Shown: one piece after another, positions 22,767 to 33,633 of the stretch
Layout: the number at the start of each line of letters is the position of its first letter
Numbering within the stretch: position 1 is the first letter of the stretch
NCBI GenBank assembly: GCA_020205615.1
Contig: CM035170.1
Coordinates: 13,678,980-13,742,979, forward strand
DNA length: 64,000 bases
Direction of reading: 5' to 3'
Origin: Panax quinquefolius
Taxonomy: Eukaryota; Streptophyta; Magnoliopsida; Apiales; Araliaceae
Translations under genes and position numbers: made by a program
The notes under the pieces: model-generated
Told to the model about the DNA's origin: nothing
Seen by the model: only the letters and a program-made list of their open reading frames with translations
The model's database searches: none

Positions 22767-23483
22767 CATCTGTGGCCTGTAGTGCATAGATGGACTTGGT
22801 ATGATTATGACCAGGGATTATTCGGTATAATCATGACCGTAATGTTACAAATGACATGGTAAAAGTCCTCATTGGCCCGTAGTGCATTGATGGACAGTTT
22901 TTGGTATGATTATGGCTATGGATTCTCTTCAGCCAAGCGTGAAAAGATGAATTGTTTTATAGCATGATCAGGACCGTTGATAAAAACACGATTATCTTTG
23001 GCCCGTAGTGTATGGATAATTTGTGGTTGTGGTACTAATGAAAAAGTCCTCATCGCCCGTGAAAGCATTGATGGACGCTTTTGGTATGATTATGGCTATG
23101 GATTCTCTTCGCCAAGGGTGCAAAGATGAATTATTTTATGGCATGATCAGGACCGTTGATGAAAACACGATTAACTTTGGCCCGTAGTGCATGAATAATT
23201 CGTGGTCGTGATACTAAAGAATATCCTCGGCTCATAATGCATGGATGATTTGATGATGTGGATTAATTATCGAAATGAGTCTCAAAGAATGAAATATTAA
23301 TTCATGGATGTGATAATAATGAATATCCTCGGTCAGAAAAGTGCACGGATAATTCATGGATGTGATATTAACGAATATCCTCGGTAGTAGTGCGGGGTGA
23401 TTCGATGATGTGGATTATTTGTTGTCGAGTCTCAAAGATTATTGGTTTTATAAATGTATATCTTTGGCCCGTAGTGCAAAGAT
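22767..23483 (+). repeat. GGCC-loop hairpin array in N2 3' LTR
   Basis: Partner of 18370-19081. The clearest copies are 22767-22792 (arms CATCTGTG and CATAGATG) and 23460-23483 (arms ATCTTTG and CAAAGAT around GCCCGTAGTG). Confidence 0.85.
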
Positions 23484-24017
23484 GAATTTATTAGTATGAT
23501 TATGAGCAGGAATTGTGATTTGGTATAACCATAATTTGTGATATTTTAGGTGAAGATAGGTGATGAGAATCATCTTCGTCCTGGGTGCGAAAAGAGAATT
23601 TAGAATCACAATTATGATTATGAGTTATTCATATGATTGTGGACAGGAATTGTTGATTGATGTTACAGGGATAAAACATTATTGGTGGACTTTTAACATG
23701 GAGAAGATAATAGACCTGATGATCTATTTGACTCTTCTAATGGATTTCTCGTTCCGCTGCAACTATGGTTGAAAAGTTTTATCATCTACCATATGTTCTA
23801 AATCTCTAATTTATTATTGATGAAAGCTATTGATAATTTAATTATCTTTCGTTATGATATTCTTTACTGGGCTAGTTGTGCTCACCCTTTATGCTTCACA
23901 ATTCCTTTCAGGTAATAAGAGTGTTGCCGTAAGAGTGTGTCACGGCGAGCCAGGGATAACAGGGAATAGAATGCGTGGTCTCTAGTCAGGAGGTTCTCCT
24001 AAACAATATAGAAAAGT

Positions 24018-24467
24018 GTGTTGTATTCTATACATCATTTAGTAGTTATATTTGGTGAATCAAATAGGGTGAGGCGAACCCAACTTTGGAAGGGTGTTTT
24101 GCCACTATCACACAAGATGTCTAATGACATACAACCTCGTGTTATCATAAGACAGGGTTGTGCGCATCTACTTGCTGAGTATATCTACGGGTACTACTTA
24201 TATGATCTTGGAGTTTATTTGAAATATAATATTCACTTGGAGATAGTGGAGATAGTTAAATGTCAAGAGAAGACTCATCATTGGAAAGAATATGATAGTA
24301 ATCTTCTCATTTTTCTTTGGGGTCTATTGGGTCAACCAAGGATAATTCTGTGGCCATATGATATCTATTATAACCTAGACGCATGGCCTCCCATTTACGA
24401 AGGTTTCCTTGAGCACTTCCCAAAGATTTTAATTTCTAAAATAGTCTTTGACTATACATTTATGTAA
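24018..24467 (+). CDS. LTR-borne reading frame, N2 3' LTR (149 codons, unassigned)
   Basis: Same length and frame as 19619-20068, with roughly a dozen amino-acid differences and no stop or frameshift. Changes such as CGLCD to QGCAH in the RVIIR block and L to H in EGFLE(L/H)FPK show the two LTRs have diverged while the frame stayed open. In the 5' LTR this position would be in the RNA leader; in the 3' LTR it lies downstream of that LTR's own TATA box and could be read from a short transcript (inference). Confidence 0.45.
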   Translation: MLYSIHHLVVIFGESNRVRRTQLWKGVLPLSHKMSNDIQPRVIIRQGCAHLLAEYIYGYYLYDLGVYLKYNIHLEIVEIVKCQEKTHHWKEYDSNLLIFLWGLLGQPRIILWPYDIYYNLDAWPPIYEGFLEHFPKILISKIVFDYTFM

Positions 24468-24649
24468 AGTACCATTGTAAGGTTGTGGTCGAGGCACCAT
24501 GAGAGTTACATATATTTGTATTAAAACTCGCAGGATCGTATTCTATACGACAGCTCAACAGTTGTATAAATGTAGTTGTATCTGAATTTTGTACTATGTA
24601 TCTGGTGACTCAGAATGGGTGATGTATACCTAATTTTGGGGGCGTCACA

Positions 24650-24654
24650 TTATA
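24650..24654. repeat. Target duplication TTATA of N2, right copy
   Basis: It matches 16194-16198. The sequence after it (AGTTATGAAAT...) continues the interrupted Y LTR. Confidence 0.95.
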
Positions 24655-24978
24655 AGTTATGAAATGGGGTTAATATAAAACTAATAAGGAGTCATAGCAA
24701 GACTTAGACACTTGAATGAACTTCGAGTATAATTAAGAAGAAATATAGTGAGATATAAGTTGAAAGTTAACACAATAAAATTAAACTTTGTATATTAATT
24801 AATATGAAGGGTTATGAAATGTAGAGTAAAGTTTACATTAAAACTACTATGTGTTGCTATGTGACTAATAGTTGATGTGCATGATTATATAATTGTGTAG
24901 GGCATTGAAGTGCAGATAGATGTAAGTTGTTAAACTATTATTGGTAAACAACAATCAAGGCAAGTCTTTTAGTTCCTA
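24655..24978 (+). mobile_element. Element Y 3' LTR, second segment, truncated
   Basis: It continues the Y LTR and parallels 10053-10385. It breaks off after AGTTCCTA and passes directly into a Tekay-type LTR (GTCATCTTTGGCCC). The last 860 or so bp of the Y LTR and the start of the next LTR are missing, a deletion junction. Confidence 0.75.
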
Positions 24979-25760
24979 GTCATCTTTGGCCCGAAGTGCA
25001 TAGATGGATTATTGATTGGTATGATTATGACCAGGGATTATTTGATATAATCATGACCTATAATGTTACAAATGATGTGGTAAAAGTCCTCATTGGCATT
25101 GATGGACAGTTGTTGGCATGATCATGACACTTGGTGATAATAACGAATATCCTTGACCCGTAGTGCATGGATGATTCGTGGATGTAATAATAATGAATAT
25201 CCTTGGCCCGTAGTGCATGGATAATTCAATAATGTGGATTATTTATTGAGCTGAGTCTCAGCGATAAAATTGATGATAAACTTTTAAATCATAAAAAGAT
25301 GGTAGATATTATGCTCTTCTTGACTCTTCTAATGGATTGTTTGTTCCGTTGTAGTTAAACTTGTTATCTATTGTACTCTATCAGTTTCACACTGTTGAAG
25401 GCTAACGATAATTTATTCTGCAATATCTTAGTCATAATATTCTTTACTAAGCTTGTTTAGCTCACCCTTTACTTTCATTGTTCTCTTCAGAAAATGAGAA
25501 TATAGCTGGGACTAGTCGGGGAATGGAGTGACGGTCCAGATGGTTGCTTTAGTGGTCCTCACTATTCTATGAAAATAGTGTAATAATAATTGTAATGAGG
25601 TCTTCATTTGAGTTTAGATATTGTCTAGGAGACAATATTCGTGTTAAAACTTTCAGCTTATGTTACACGACAGTTGTATAATTAAGTTTGTATTTATATT
25701 CTGTACTATATATTTAGCGACTCAAAATGGGTGATGTATACCTATTTTGGGGGCGTCACG
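24979..25760 (+). mobile_element. P1 5' LTR, truncated
   Basis: The last 780 bp or so of a Tekay-like LTR, beginning in the GGCC-loop hairpin array (units near 24986, 25153 and 25201). It includes an imperfect ACTATT...AATAGT hairpin near 25562 and ends GGGCGTCACG, with terminal CA changed to CG. U3 and the TATA box are lost, so P1 has no 5' promoter. Confidence 0.88.
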
Positions 25761-25761
25761 G

Positions 25762-25773
25762 TTGGTATCAAAG
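25762..25773 (+). promoter_or_regulatory. P1 primer-binding site
   Basis: TTGGTATCAAAGC follows the LTR end. It is complementary to initiator tRNA-Met with one A in place of G. Confidence 0.85.
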
Positions 25774-25947
25774 CTTAGGGATATGATCCTTGGCTGAGAT
25801 TTGAGGCTAGAACTAGGAGGGGAGAGACGAGTAAATTCTTTACTAGTATGACCTACCTAAGTTTATTTGTTATTTAATTGGTTGGTCAGAATATAAGAGT
25901 ATTATGTGGCATGTCAATTAACCCTTGTTTTGTGACAGTGTTTGAAA

Positions 25948-27050
25948 ATTACATCTGAAAATGTTGAGATAAGAAACGGAGCACATGAGACCGTTGAGTC
26001 ACCAATGATCAATAACGAGGATAATGTGCATCAGGAAGGCAATAATCCTCAGGTAAACAACAACACCGACCAAATGATGAACGATGGGATGTTCAGAGGC
26101 TTTTTGCAATTCATGCAACATCAGGCGAGAGAGACTCCTGTTCAAAATGCAGGTGGAAACACTAGTAACTCACGGATGGTCACTACTAAGCAATTCAAGG
26201 AGCTGGAACCACCAGAGTTTTTGGGAAATCCAGAACAAATTAAGGTGGAGACGTGGATTAAGCAGATCACCAAGATATTTGATGTTTTGGGATGCTCCAA
26301 GGAGCAATAGGTTCCATTTGCCACCTTTATGTTGCGAGGAGAGGCTGATTATTGGTGGGGATCTATAAAGCGTACTCAACCTGCCGAACTGAAGATGTCT
26401 TGGGAGAAGTTTCAAAAACTGTTCAACGATAAGTACTTTCCCGAAAGTATTCGTCACATGAAAGAGGTGGAATTTATCAAGCTAGAACAAAAAAATATAA
26501 CAGTGTCACAATAAGAGGCTAAGTTTGCCGAGTTGTCCCGGTTTGCATCCCATTTGGTTGATAATGAAGAGAGAATGACGCAAATGTTTCTGCGAGGTTT
26601 GAAACTTGAAATACGTCAATACCTCATTTCTCATAAACTTTGCTTGTATTCAGATGTTGTGAATAAGGCTCAGTTATTGGAGCGTGATAATGAGTCAACC
26701 CAACCAAGAGAAAGTAGCCGGCAAAACGATAATACCAGTGGTAGCACTAATCAAAGCTATGACAACAAACGTGGAGGAAATCAACATGCTAGAAATGGTA
26801 ACCACTTCGGTGGAAATCCTGGCCAAGATAATAGAAGTGGAAATTTTAAGAAGAGAATGTTCAACAATGATGGAAATATAGCAACACCATTATCCGTTTC
26901 CAAAGGAAATAGAACAACCACCGGTCATATGCTACAAATGCGAAGGGGAGGGATATATCAGTCAAAACTGTACGCAGCAGTCCAAAGCGTGTTATAATTG
27001 CGAAAGAGAAGGTCACCTATCCCAATTTTGTTATGCAGTGAAGTCAAGTC
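25948..27050 (+). pseudogene. P1 gag pseudogene
   Basis: Gag of a Tekay-like chromovirus. The start ATG of the other copies reads ATT here (25948-25950). The frame then runs through QMMNDGMFRGFLQFM and KQFKELEPPEF to a TAG at 26308-26310, resumes, and has a TAA near 26512 (SQ-stop-EAKFAEL). A frameshift near 26880-26900 precedes the knuckles. Knuckle 1 is [14 protein letters not shown], with the zinc-binding His replaced by Tyr; knuckle 2, [14 protein letters not shown], is intact. It cannot make functional Gag as read. The Trp-Trp pair that is TAG in M1 and P4 is intact here (TATTGGTGG). Confidence 0.9.
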
Positions 27051-28440
27051 CAGCTGGGATGGAGACACCAAAGGCCATCCCAGACAAGTCAAAGCCGGTA
27101 GTTCAAGGGAGAGAGTTTGTCGTAACCTCCCAAAAAGGGAGGAACCTGAACGAAGTTATCACGGGTAAGCTAATCATAAACTCTTGCGAAGTCTATACCT
27201 TATTTGATACCGGTTCTACCCATTCTTTTATTTCTACTACTTGCGCTCAACGTTTAAATTTGACTTTGGAGAAATTAGACTTTAACTTATCTGTTGAAAC
27301 TCCGTTAGGAGAAATCTTCATTACATCCATTGTTTATAAGTCTTGTTTGATTCAAATCGACACCCTCACATTACCTGTCGTTCTTATCTCTTTGAAAATA
27401 CTTGCATTTGATGTGATTTTAGGGATTGATTGGTTAACTACTCATCATGCTAAAATTGATTGTTTTCGTAAGGTTATTAGCTTTCATATTCCTAACCAAC
27501 CTATTATGCGAATTCAAGCAACCAAACCACTAAAGTCAATCACTGTCATATCAAGCCATAAAGCCATTCGTTTATTGAAAAATAGATGTCAAGATTTCTT
27601 AGCCCATGTCACAGATTTAAATAAAAATACGTCAGATTTGAATGATATTTCTATTGTTAATAAATTTCCTGACGTATTTCCCGAAGAACTTCCTGGCCTA
27701 CCCCCAGAGCGTGAAATTGAGTTTTGTATTGACCTTGAACCCGGTACAAAACCCATTTCCAAAGCCCCTTATCGAATGACTCCTATTGAACTTCAGGAGT
27801 TACAAACCCAACTGCAGGAATTGTTAGACATCGGTTTCATTTATTCGAGTACGTCTCCTTGGGGTGCTCTTGTTCTATTTGTAAAGAACAAATATGGAAG
27901 TATGCAACTTTGTATTGATTATGGGGAGTTGAATCATGTCACCATTAAAAATAGGTACCCTTTGCATCGCATTGATGACCTGTTTGACCAGTTATAAGGC
28001 GTCAAATTCTTTTCAAAGATCGATCTTCGTTCTGGATATCATCAGTTAAAAATTAAAATTGATGACATTCTAAAGACTATTTTCAGAACTCGGTACGGGC
28101 ATTGCGAATTCCTAGTCCTGTCTTTTAGATTGACTAATGCTCCTGCTGCCTTCGTGGATATGATGAACCGAGTATTCTAGGAATATTTGGATCATTTTGT
28201 GGTCGTCTTTATTGATGACATCCTAATTTACTCCAAAAGCCGTGAAGATCTGTGCAACACTTGAGGCTGATACTCCAAAAGCTTCGTGAAAATGAGCTAT
28301 ACGCCAAGTTGAAGAAATGCGAGTTCTGGCTTGAGGAAGTAGCACTCCTTGGGCACGTGATATCAAATCACGAAATATCTGTTGACCCAGCGAAGATTGA
28401 AGAAATTTAAAGCTGAGAGAAACCTAAGTCGATGAATCAA
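27038..28440 (+). pseudogene. P1 protease and reverse transcriptase pseudogene
   Basis: This pol region continues from gag without an obvious frame boundary. An open stretch of 319 codons holds the aspartic protease ([11 protein letters not shown] near residues 56-66, ILGIDWL near 126) and the RT N-terminus ([17 protein letters not shown]). A CAA-to-TAA stop at 27995-27997 interrupts RT just after DDLFDQL. RT continues with [13 protein letters not shown] and the catalytic block [13 protein letters not shown] (YxDD-type, F-I-D-D) near 28200-28240. There is a TAG after MNRVF and a frameshift near 28250 (GATCTGTGCAAC in place of GATCATGAGCAAC). Confidence 0.92.
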
Positions 28441-30581
28441 ATACGTAGCTTTACGGGCTTAAATTGGTTATTATCAGAGATTCGTGGAAGGATTTTCTCG
28501 GATCGCTACTCCATTAACTCAGCTGACTCGAAAAGATACAAATTAAGTTAGAGTGAGGAATGTGAGAAGAGTTTTCAAGAACTCAAGAGGAGACTCATTT
28601 CATCACCTGTTCTGACAATACCATCTGGTTCGAAGGGATTTGTCATCTACAACAATGCTTCAGGCAGAGGGTTAGGATGTGTTCTCATGCAACATGGGAA
28701 ATTCATAGCCTATGCCTCGCGATAACTCAAAGAATATGAGAGGAATTATCCTACTCATGATCTAGAGTTGGCAGCTATCGTTTTTTCGCTAAAGATCTGC
28801 AGACATTACCTGTATGGGGAGAAAATGGACATCTATACGGATCATAAAAGCCTCAAATATTTTTTCACCCAAAAGGAACTCAACATGAGACAATGACGTT
28901 GGCTCGAGTTGTTGAAAGATTACGATAATACCATTCAATATCATCCTAAAAAAGTGAATGTGGTAGCTGACGCATTGAGTAGAAGATCATATGCGGGTAC
29001 GAGTACGATATTATCAATGCAAAGGCCCATTTTATATGACTTGCAAAGGATGGAGATAGAGTTAAAGACTTCAGGGACCCACGTGATGATGTCAAATATA
29101 CGAGTAGAACCGACTTAATCGATAAAGTTAAAGCTGCTCAAGGTACAGACCTGGAGCTGATGCGTATAAAGAAGAAAGTACAAGAATGTGTTATTCCGGA
29201 AGCAAGAATCGATGCAAAAAGAATACTTCGAGTCAACTCCAGACTTTGTGTTCCTAACGACTCTGATTTAAAGTATAAAATTATGATAGAAGTGTACAAC
29301 ACACCGTTTGCAATCCATCTTGAGAGTACCAAGATGTATCGTGATCTTGGACATATATTTTGGTGGAGCAATATGAAGAGAGAGATATCGGAGTTTATCT
29401 CAAGGTGTCTAACTTGTCAACGAGTCAAGACGGAGCATCAAGTGTCAAAAGGTTCATTGCAACCACTTGAAATTCTAGAATGGAAGTGGGAGCACATTAC
29501 CGGGGATTTCGTTACTGGTCTTCCTAAGGTTTCTCAAGGCATAGATGGAATTTGGGTCATTGTTGATAGATTAACCAAGTCTGCTCATTTCTTACCTATA
29601 CGAGAATCTTATTCACTTGAACGTCTTGCTCGTATATACATAAATGAGATTGTAAGACTACATGGTTTGCCAGTATCCATAGTTTCTAATAAAGACCCAA
29701 GATTCACTTCACGGTTTTGGGTCAGTTTGTAGAAAGCTATGGGCACGGATATACGATTCAGTTCGGCATATCATCCTAAGACAGACGGGCAGTCGGAGAT
29801 GAATATTCAAACTCTAGAAGATCTATTAAGACTTTGTGACCTTGACTTCAATGAAAGTTGGGACAAGTTCTTGCCATCAGTGGAATTCTCTTACAATAAC
29901 AGTTATCAAGCAAATATAGGCATGGCTCCATTTGAGGCGTTGTATGGACGCAAGTGTCGTTCTCTAGTATGCTGAGATGAGGTGGGTGAAGCAACGTTGT
30001 TGGGACCGGAATTGGTACGAATGACAATGGAAAAGATTCAAATAATCCAGCAACATATAAAAACCTCACAAGATTGACAAAAGAGTTATGCTGATCTTCA
30101 TCGAAGGGACGTGGAATTCAATGTTGGAGAGCATGTGTTGTTACGTGTAGCTCTATGGAAAGGAGTTACAAGATTTGGAAAGAGAGGAAAGCTCAATCCT
30201 CGATTCATTGACCCATTTAAAATCCTCGACCAAGTATGAACGGTGGCCTATAGACTCGCCTTACCGCCAAGTATGTCTCGTGTTCATAACGTTTTTCACA
30301 TATCTATGTTACGTAAATATGTGAAAGACCCAAAACACATTATTAAATTAGAACCAGACGAGATAGAGGAAGATTTAACGTATGAAGAGGTACATGTTAA
30401 AATCTTGGATAAGAAGGAACATATTCTACGCTCCAAGGTTATACCTCAAGTCAAAGTTTTGTAGAAAAACCACGATGTTGAGGAAATGACCTGGGAGTTA
30501 GAATCTGAAATGAAATCAAGGTATCCTTACCTCTTCGACATACCAAGTACGTACACCAATTTTGAGGATGAAATTTCATAA
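28441..30581 (+). pseudogene. P1 RNase H, integrase and chromodomain pseudogene
   Basis: RNase H ([12 protein letters not shown] near 28670, ELAAI near 28768, [10 protein letters not shown] near 28838) carries two or more stops. The integrase zinc finger runs from 29290 to 29430 and ends CLTCQRVK. The catalytic core keeps all three acids: D in GDFVTG (29507), D in KDPRF (29696) and E in GQSE (29798). There are stops near 29731, 29975, 30077 and 30237. The chromodomain (30380-30530: VKVL-stop-KNHDVEEMTWELESEM) would target insertion to marked chromatin but is also broken. Pol ends TCATAA at 30581, directly before the polypurine tract. Confidence 0.92.
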
Positions 30582-30592
30582 GAAGGGGAGGT
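30582..30592 (+). promoter_or_regulatory. P1 polypurine tract
   Basis: AAGAAGGGGAGG, overlapping the last bases of the pol stop codon, abuts TGTAAGACCCC at 30593. It is the same in P4 and one base different in P3. Confidence 0.9.
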
Positions 30593-31281
30593 TGTAAGAC
30601 CCCGACTTTTATGAATAAAGATTAATTTTCTCTAAATATCATTTTGAATATTATGGTATGGATTTGATATAATATTATAGTTGTGGGTAATATTTACAAA
30701 TTTTGCAAAGTAAATAAGTTTTTATAAAATATTTGATTGGTTGGGGAATATTCGTTTTATCAGGGAATATTCGTACGATGACACAATCATTGGTGGACCC
30801 CACAACGAAATTATTGTCGGAGTTAGAAAACGACAGAAATAACTTTTTATGAAAATAACGGCAAAAGTTTAACCGTTAACTATTGAAATACTCGGTGATA
30901 AAAGTACAGTAATATGCATGGTTGCATAGTAGTACACGGTATTGTACAGTATCTTTGATTATTGATGCTTACGTGAGTAGTCACTCAGTTTTATTCAATT
31001 ATTATCACAGTAATTGCTGCATAGTATCTCACATTATTAATTCAACTATTGTCATAATATTTTATATTATTAAATCAATAATTGAGACGACAATGTTATT
31101 CATATTATTATTTGCATTATTGACGATGTCTAGAAAGTTCTGTCGAGGAAATGGGTTTGGTCACCTAATTGTGCGTCAATAGGGAGAAATCCTTATCGGA
31201 AAACCCCCTCTTTTTGGGAATAATCTGGTTGTTAATATTGTGAGTTATAATATTAATGATGAATGTTATTAAAAATGTGTT
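30593..31281 (+). mobile_element. P1 3' LTR, truncated after U3
   Basis: It starts TGTAAGACCCCGAC and keeps the first 690 bp or so (up to AATGATGAATGTTATTAAAA), equivalent to 33634-34315 in P3. It then joins about 45 bp I cannot place, followed by P2 gag. The TATA box and leader are gone. Confidence 0.82.
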
Positions 31282-31309
31282 TTGTGAAGCTAAGTGAATT
31301 GAGATAAAT

Positions 31310-32447
31310 AGAGGGGTATTTTATGAAGTATTCGGCAATGTTCCTCCTGTAAACAACACCACTGATCAAATGATGAATTATGTGATGGTTAGAAGCTTTT
31401 TGCAGTTCATGCAAAATCAGACGAGGGAGACTCGTGTACAAAATATGGGTGGAAATGATAGCAACGCGCGGCTTATCACAGCCAAGCAGTTCAAAGAGTT
31501 GGGACCACCACAATTTTTGGGAAAGCCGGATCCGATCAAGGTGGAAACGTGGGTTAAGCAAATTACCAAGATATTTGATGTCTTGGGATGCACAGAGGAA
31601 CAAAAGGTTCCATTCGCCACCTTTATGTTCAGTGGTGAAAGGATTCATCGGTGGAAATCAGTGAAGCGTGCATCTTTACTGCCGACTCAAAATGTCTTGG
31701 GAAACATTTCAAAAACTGTTCAATGACAAGTACTTTTCTGAAAGTATTCATCATATGAAGGAGGTAGAGTTTATTAGACCGAACGAACAACAACGATCGT
31801 GTCCCAAAGACGAGGCTAAGTTCGCAGAGTTATCCAGGTTTGCACCTTATTTGGTAGAGAATGAGGAATATATGACGCGAATGTTTCTGAGAGGTCTGAA
31901 ACCCAAAATTCGGCAATATCTTATTTCTCACAAATTTTCTCTATATTCAGATGTTGTGAACAGGGCTCAATTATTAGAGCAAGATAATGAGTATGTTCAA
32001 CCAAGGGACCATAACCAGGGTCATACCAGTGGCAGCAGTCATCGAAGCAATGACAACCAGCGGGGAGGAAATTATACGGACAAAAGCAGTAACCACTCTG
32101 GTGGTAATCGTGGCCATGATAGTAGAAAAAGCGAGTCGGGGGGAGATTTCAAGAAGAGAAGATTTAACGATGATGGAAAGACATCGGCAGCAGCACCAAC
32201 ACCAGCAACAAATTCTAGGGGAGGAGAAAGACCGCTAGTTAGATGCTACAGATGCAGAGATGAGGGACACATAAGTCCAAACTGTTCACAGTCTTCCAAG
32301 GTATGTTTTAGCTGTGGAAAGGAAGGTCACATAGCTCGATTTTGTCCTATAGTGAAATCAAGTTCAGTTGGGACGGTTGCACCAAAGACAAATATGGACA
32401 AAACAAAGTCGGTGGTTTCAGGAAGAGCGTTTTTCATGACTTCTTAA
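31310..32447 (+). pseudogene. P2 gag pseudogene, N-terminus deleted
   Basis: The gag core begins in NVPPVNNTTDQMMN; comparison with 52380-52510 shows that the start codon and about 30 codons are missing, with leader-like GGGTATTTTATG fused to the gag interior. Open blocks include KQFKELGPPQF and WVKQITKIFDVLG. A frameshift near 31660 splits the core, and the second part (31668-32447) holds MSWETFQKLFNDKYF, RMFLRGLKP and both zinc knuckles, [14 protein letters not shown] and CFSCGKEGHIARFC, each with perfect C-C-H-C spacing. A TAA near 32445 ends it. The sequence is closer to M1 than to P1 (IRPNEQQ and SSVGTVAPKTN segments). Confidence 0.88.
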
Positions 32448-32459
32448 AAAGCGAGTAAC

Positions 32460-33137
32460 CCGAACAAAGTTATCACGGGTTAGTTAATCATAAATTCTTG
32501 TGAAGTCTATACCTTATTAGATACCGGTTCTACCCATTCTTTTATTTCTCCTGCTTGTGCTCAACATTTGAACTTGACTCCGGAGAAATTAGACCTTGAC
32601 TTATCTTTTGAGACTCCGTTAAGAGAAACTTTCATTACATCTATTATTTATAAATCTTGCTTGATTCAAGTTGAGACCATCACATTACCTGTCGATCTTA
32701 TTTCGTTAAAAATACTTGCATTTGATGTGATTTTAGGGATTGATTGGTTAACCACTCATCATGCTAAAATTGATTATTTTCATAAGGTTGTTAGTTTATA
32801 TATTCCTAACCAACTTGTTATACGAATTCAAGCAACCAAACCACTAAAGTCAAACACTTTCATATCAAGCCTTAAAGCCATTCGTTTATTAAAAAACGGA
32901 TGTCAAGCTTTCTTAGCCCATGTCATGGACTTAAACAAAAATACGTCAGATTTGAATGATATTTCTATTATTAGTAAATTTCCTGACATATTTCTTGAAG
33001 AACTTCCTGACCTACCCCTAGAGCATGAAGTCGAATTTTGTATTGACCTTGAACCCGGTATAAAATCCATTTCTACAACCCCATATCGAATGGCTCCAAT
33101 TGAACTTCAGGAGTTAAAAACTCAGCTACAGGAATTG
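32460..33137 (+). pseudogene. P2 protease and RT N-terminus, truncated
   Basis: The protease motif ([11 protein letters not shown]) sits near 32518 after an in-frame TAG at about 32478. A 206-codon open stretch follows with [15 protein letters not shown] and the approach to RT ([31 protein letters not shown]). RT is cut at 33137 by a GC-richer foreign stretch, and the fingers, palm and catalytic aspartates are absent. Confidence 0.88.
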
Positions 33138-33278
33138 GTACCCGAGCCTCTCGCTGGTGACTTCATTTGTGGAATGCACCGAAGCTAAACTCTCCGTAGG
33201 GGACGCCATATTAGTGTGGTGGTAAACTGATAGGTGCCATTGTGACGTGTTATCCAAGATTAGGATATGAGTCACAGT
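33138..33278. other. GC-richer stretch of unknown origin replacing RT core
   Basis: About 141 bp (GGTACCCGAGCC... to ...GAGTCACAGTTG) match none of the other copies. They replace the roughly 1 kb of RT found between the same flanks in P1 and P3. G+C is near 50 percent, against about a third around it. On the minus strand a 24-codon frame starts MASPTESLASVHSTNEV and runs into the antisense of pol. It could be filler DNA captured during double-strand-break repair, or a fragment of a gene or another element. I do not recognise it. Confidence 0.6.
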
Positions 33279-33633
33279 TGAGAGCAACCTAAGTCAGTAA
33301 TCAAAATACGTAGCTTTCTAGGCTTAGCTGGTTATTATCAGAAATTCATGGAAGGATTTTCTCGAATCGCTACTCTATTAACTCAGCTGATTCGAAAAGA
33401 TACAAAATTTGAATGGAGCGAGGAATGTGAAAAGAGCTTCCAAGAACTCAACATGCGGCAACAACGTTGGCTTGAGCTGTTGAAAGATTACGATCATACC
33501 ATTCAATACCATCCTAGAAAAGCGAATGTGGTAACTGACGCATTGAGTGAAAGATCGTATGCGTTTATGAGTGCGATATTGTTAACACAAAGACTTATTT
33601 CGTACGACTTACAAAAGATGGAGATAGAGTTAA
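33279..33633 (+). pseudogene. P2 RT/RNase H remnant
   Basis: Pol resumes at the RT-RNase H connection ([22 protein letters not shown]) and then has an internal loss of about 290 bp: FQEL is fused to [22 protein letters not shown] through the shared bases GAACTCAA (33446-33453), removing the RNase H active-site region. It ends at ATGGAGATAGAGTTAA, where the tandem P3/P4 array inserted. Confidence 0.88.
33629..33633. repeat. Presumed left target duplication GTTAA of the P3/P4 array
   Basis: GTTAA precedes the LTR start at 33634. In intact pol copies the next bases are AGACTCCAGGG. The right copy should follow the final LTR, beyond 64000. Confidence 0.6.

Larger units (their letters stand above)
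20598..24649 (+). mobile_element. N2 3' LTR (4052 bp)
   Basis: This is a full partner of 16199-20258, in the same order: TATA box at 21183-21192, hairpin minisatellite (21400-21830), GGCC-loop array (22767-23483) and a 149-codon frame (24018-24467). The two LTRs differ by scattered substitutions and small indels, so the insertion is not brand-new. They end at CGTCACA and are followed by the TTATA duplication. Confidence 0.93.

Noticed and set aside
23560..23772. 70-codon plus-strand frame in the N2 3' LTR
   Set aside because: The corresponding 5' LTR sequence (19160-19370) does not keep it as a conserved frame, and it overlaps the hairpin-rich leader.
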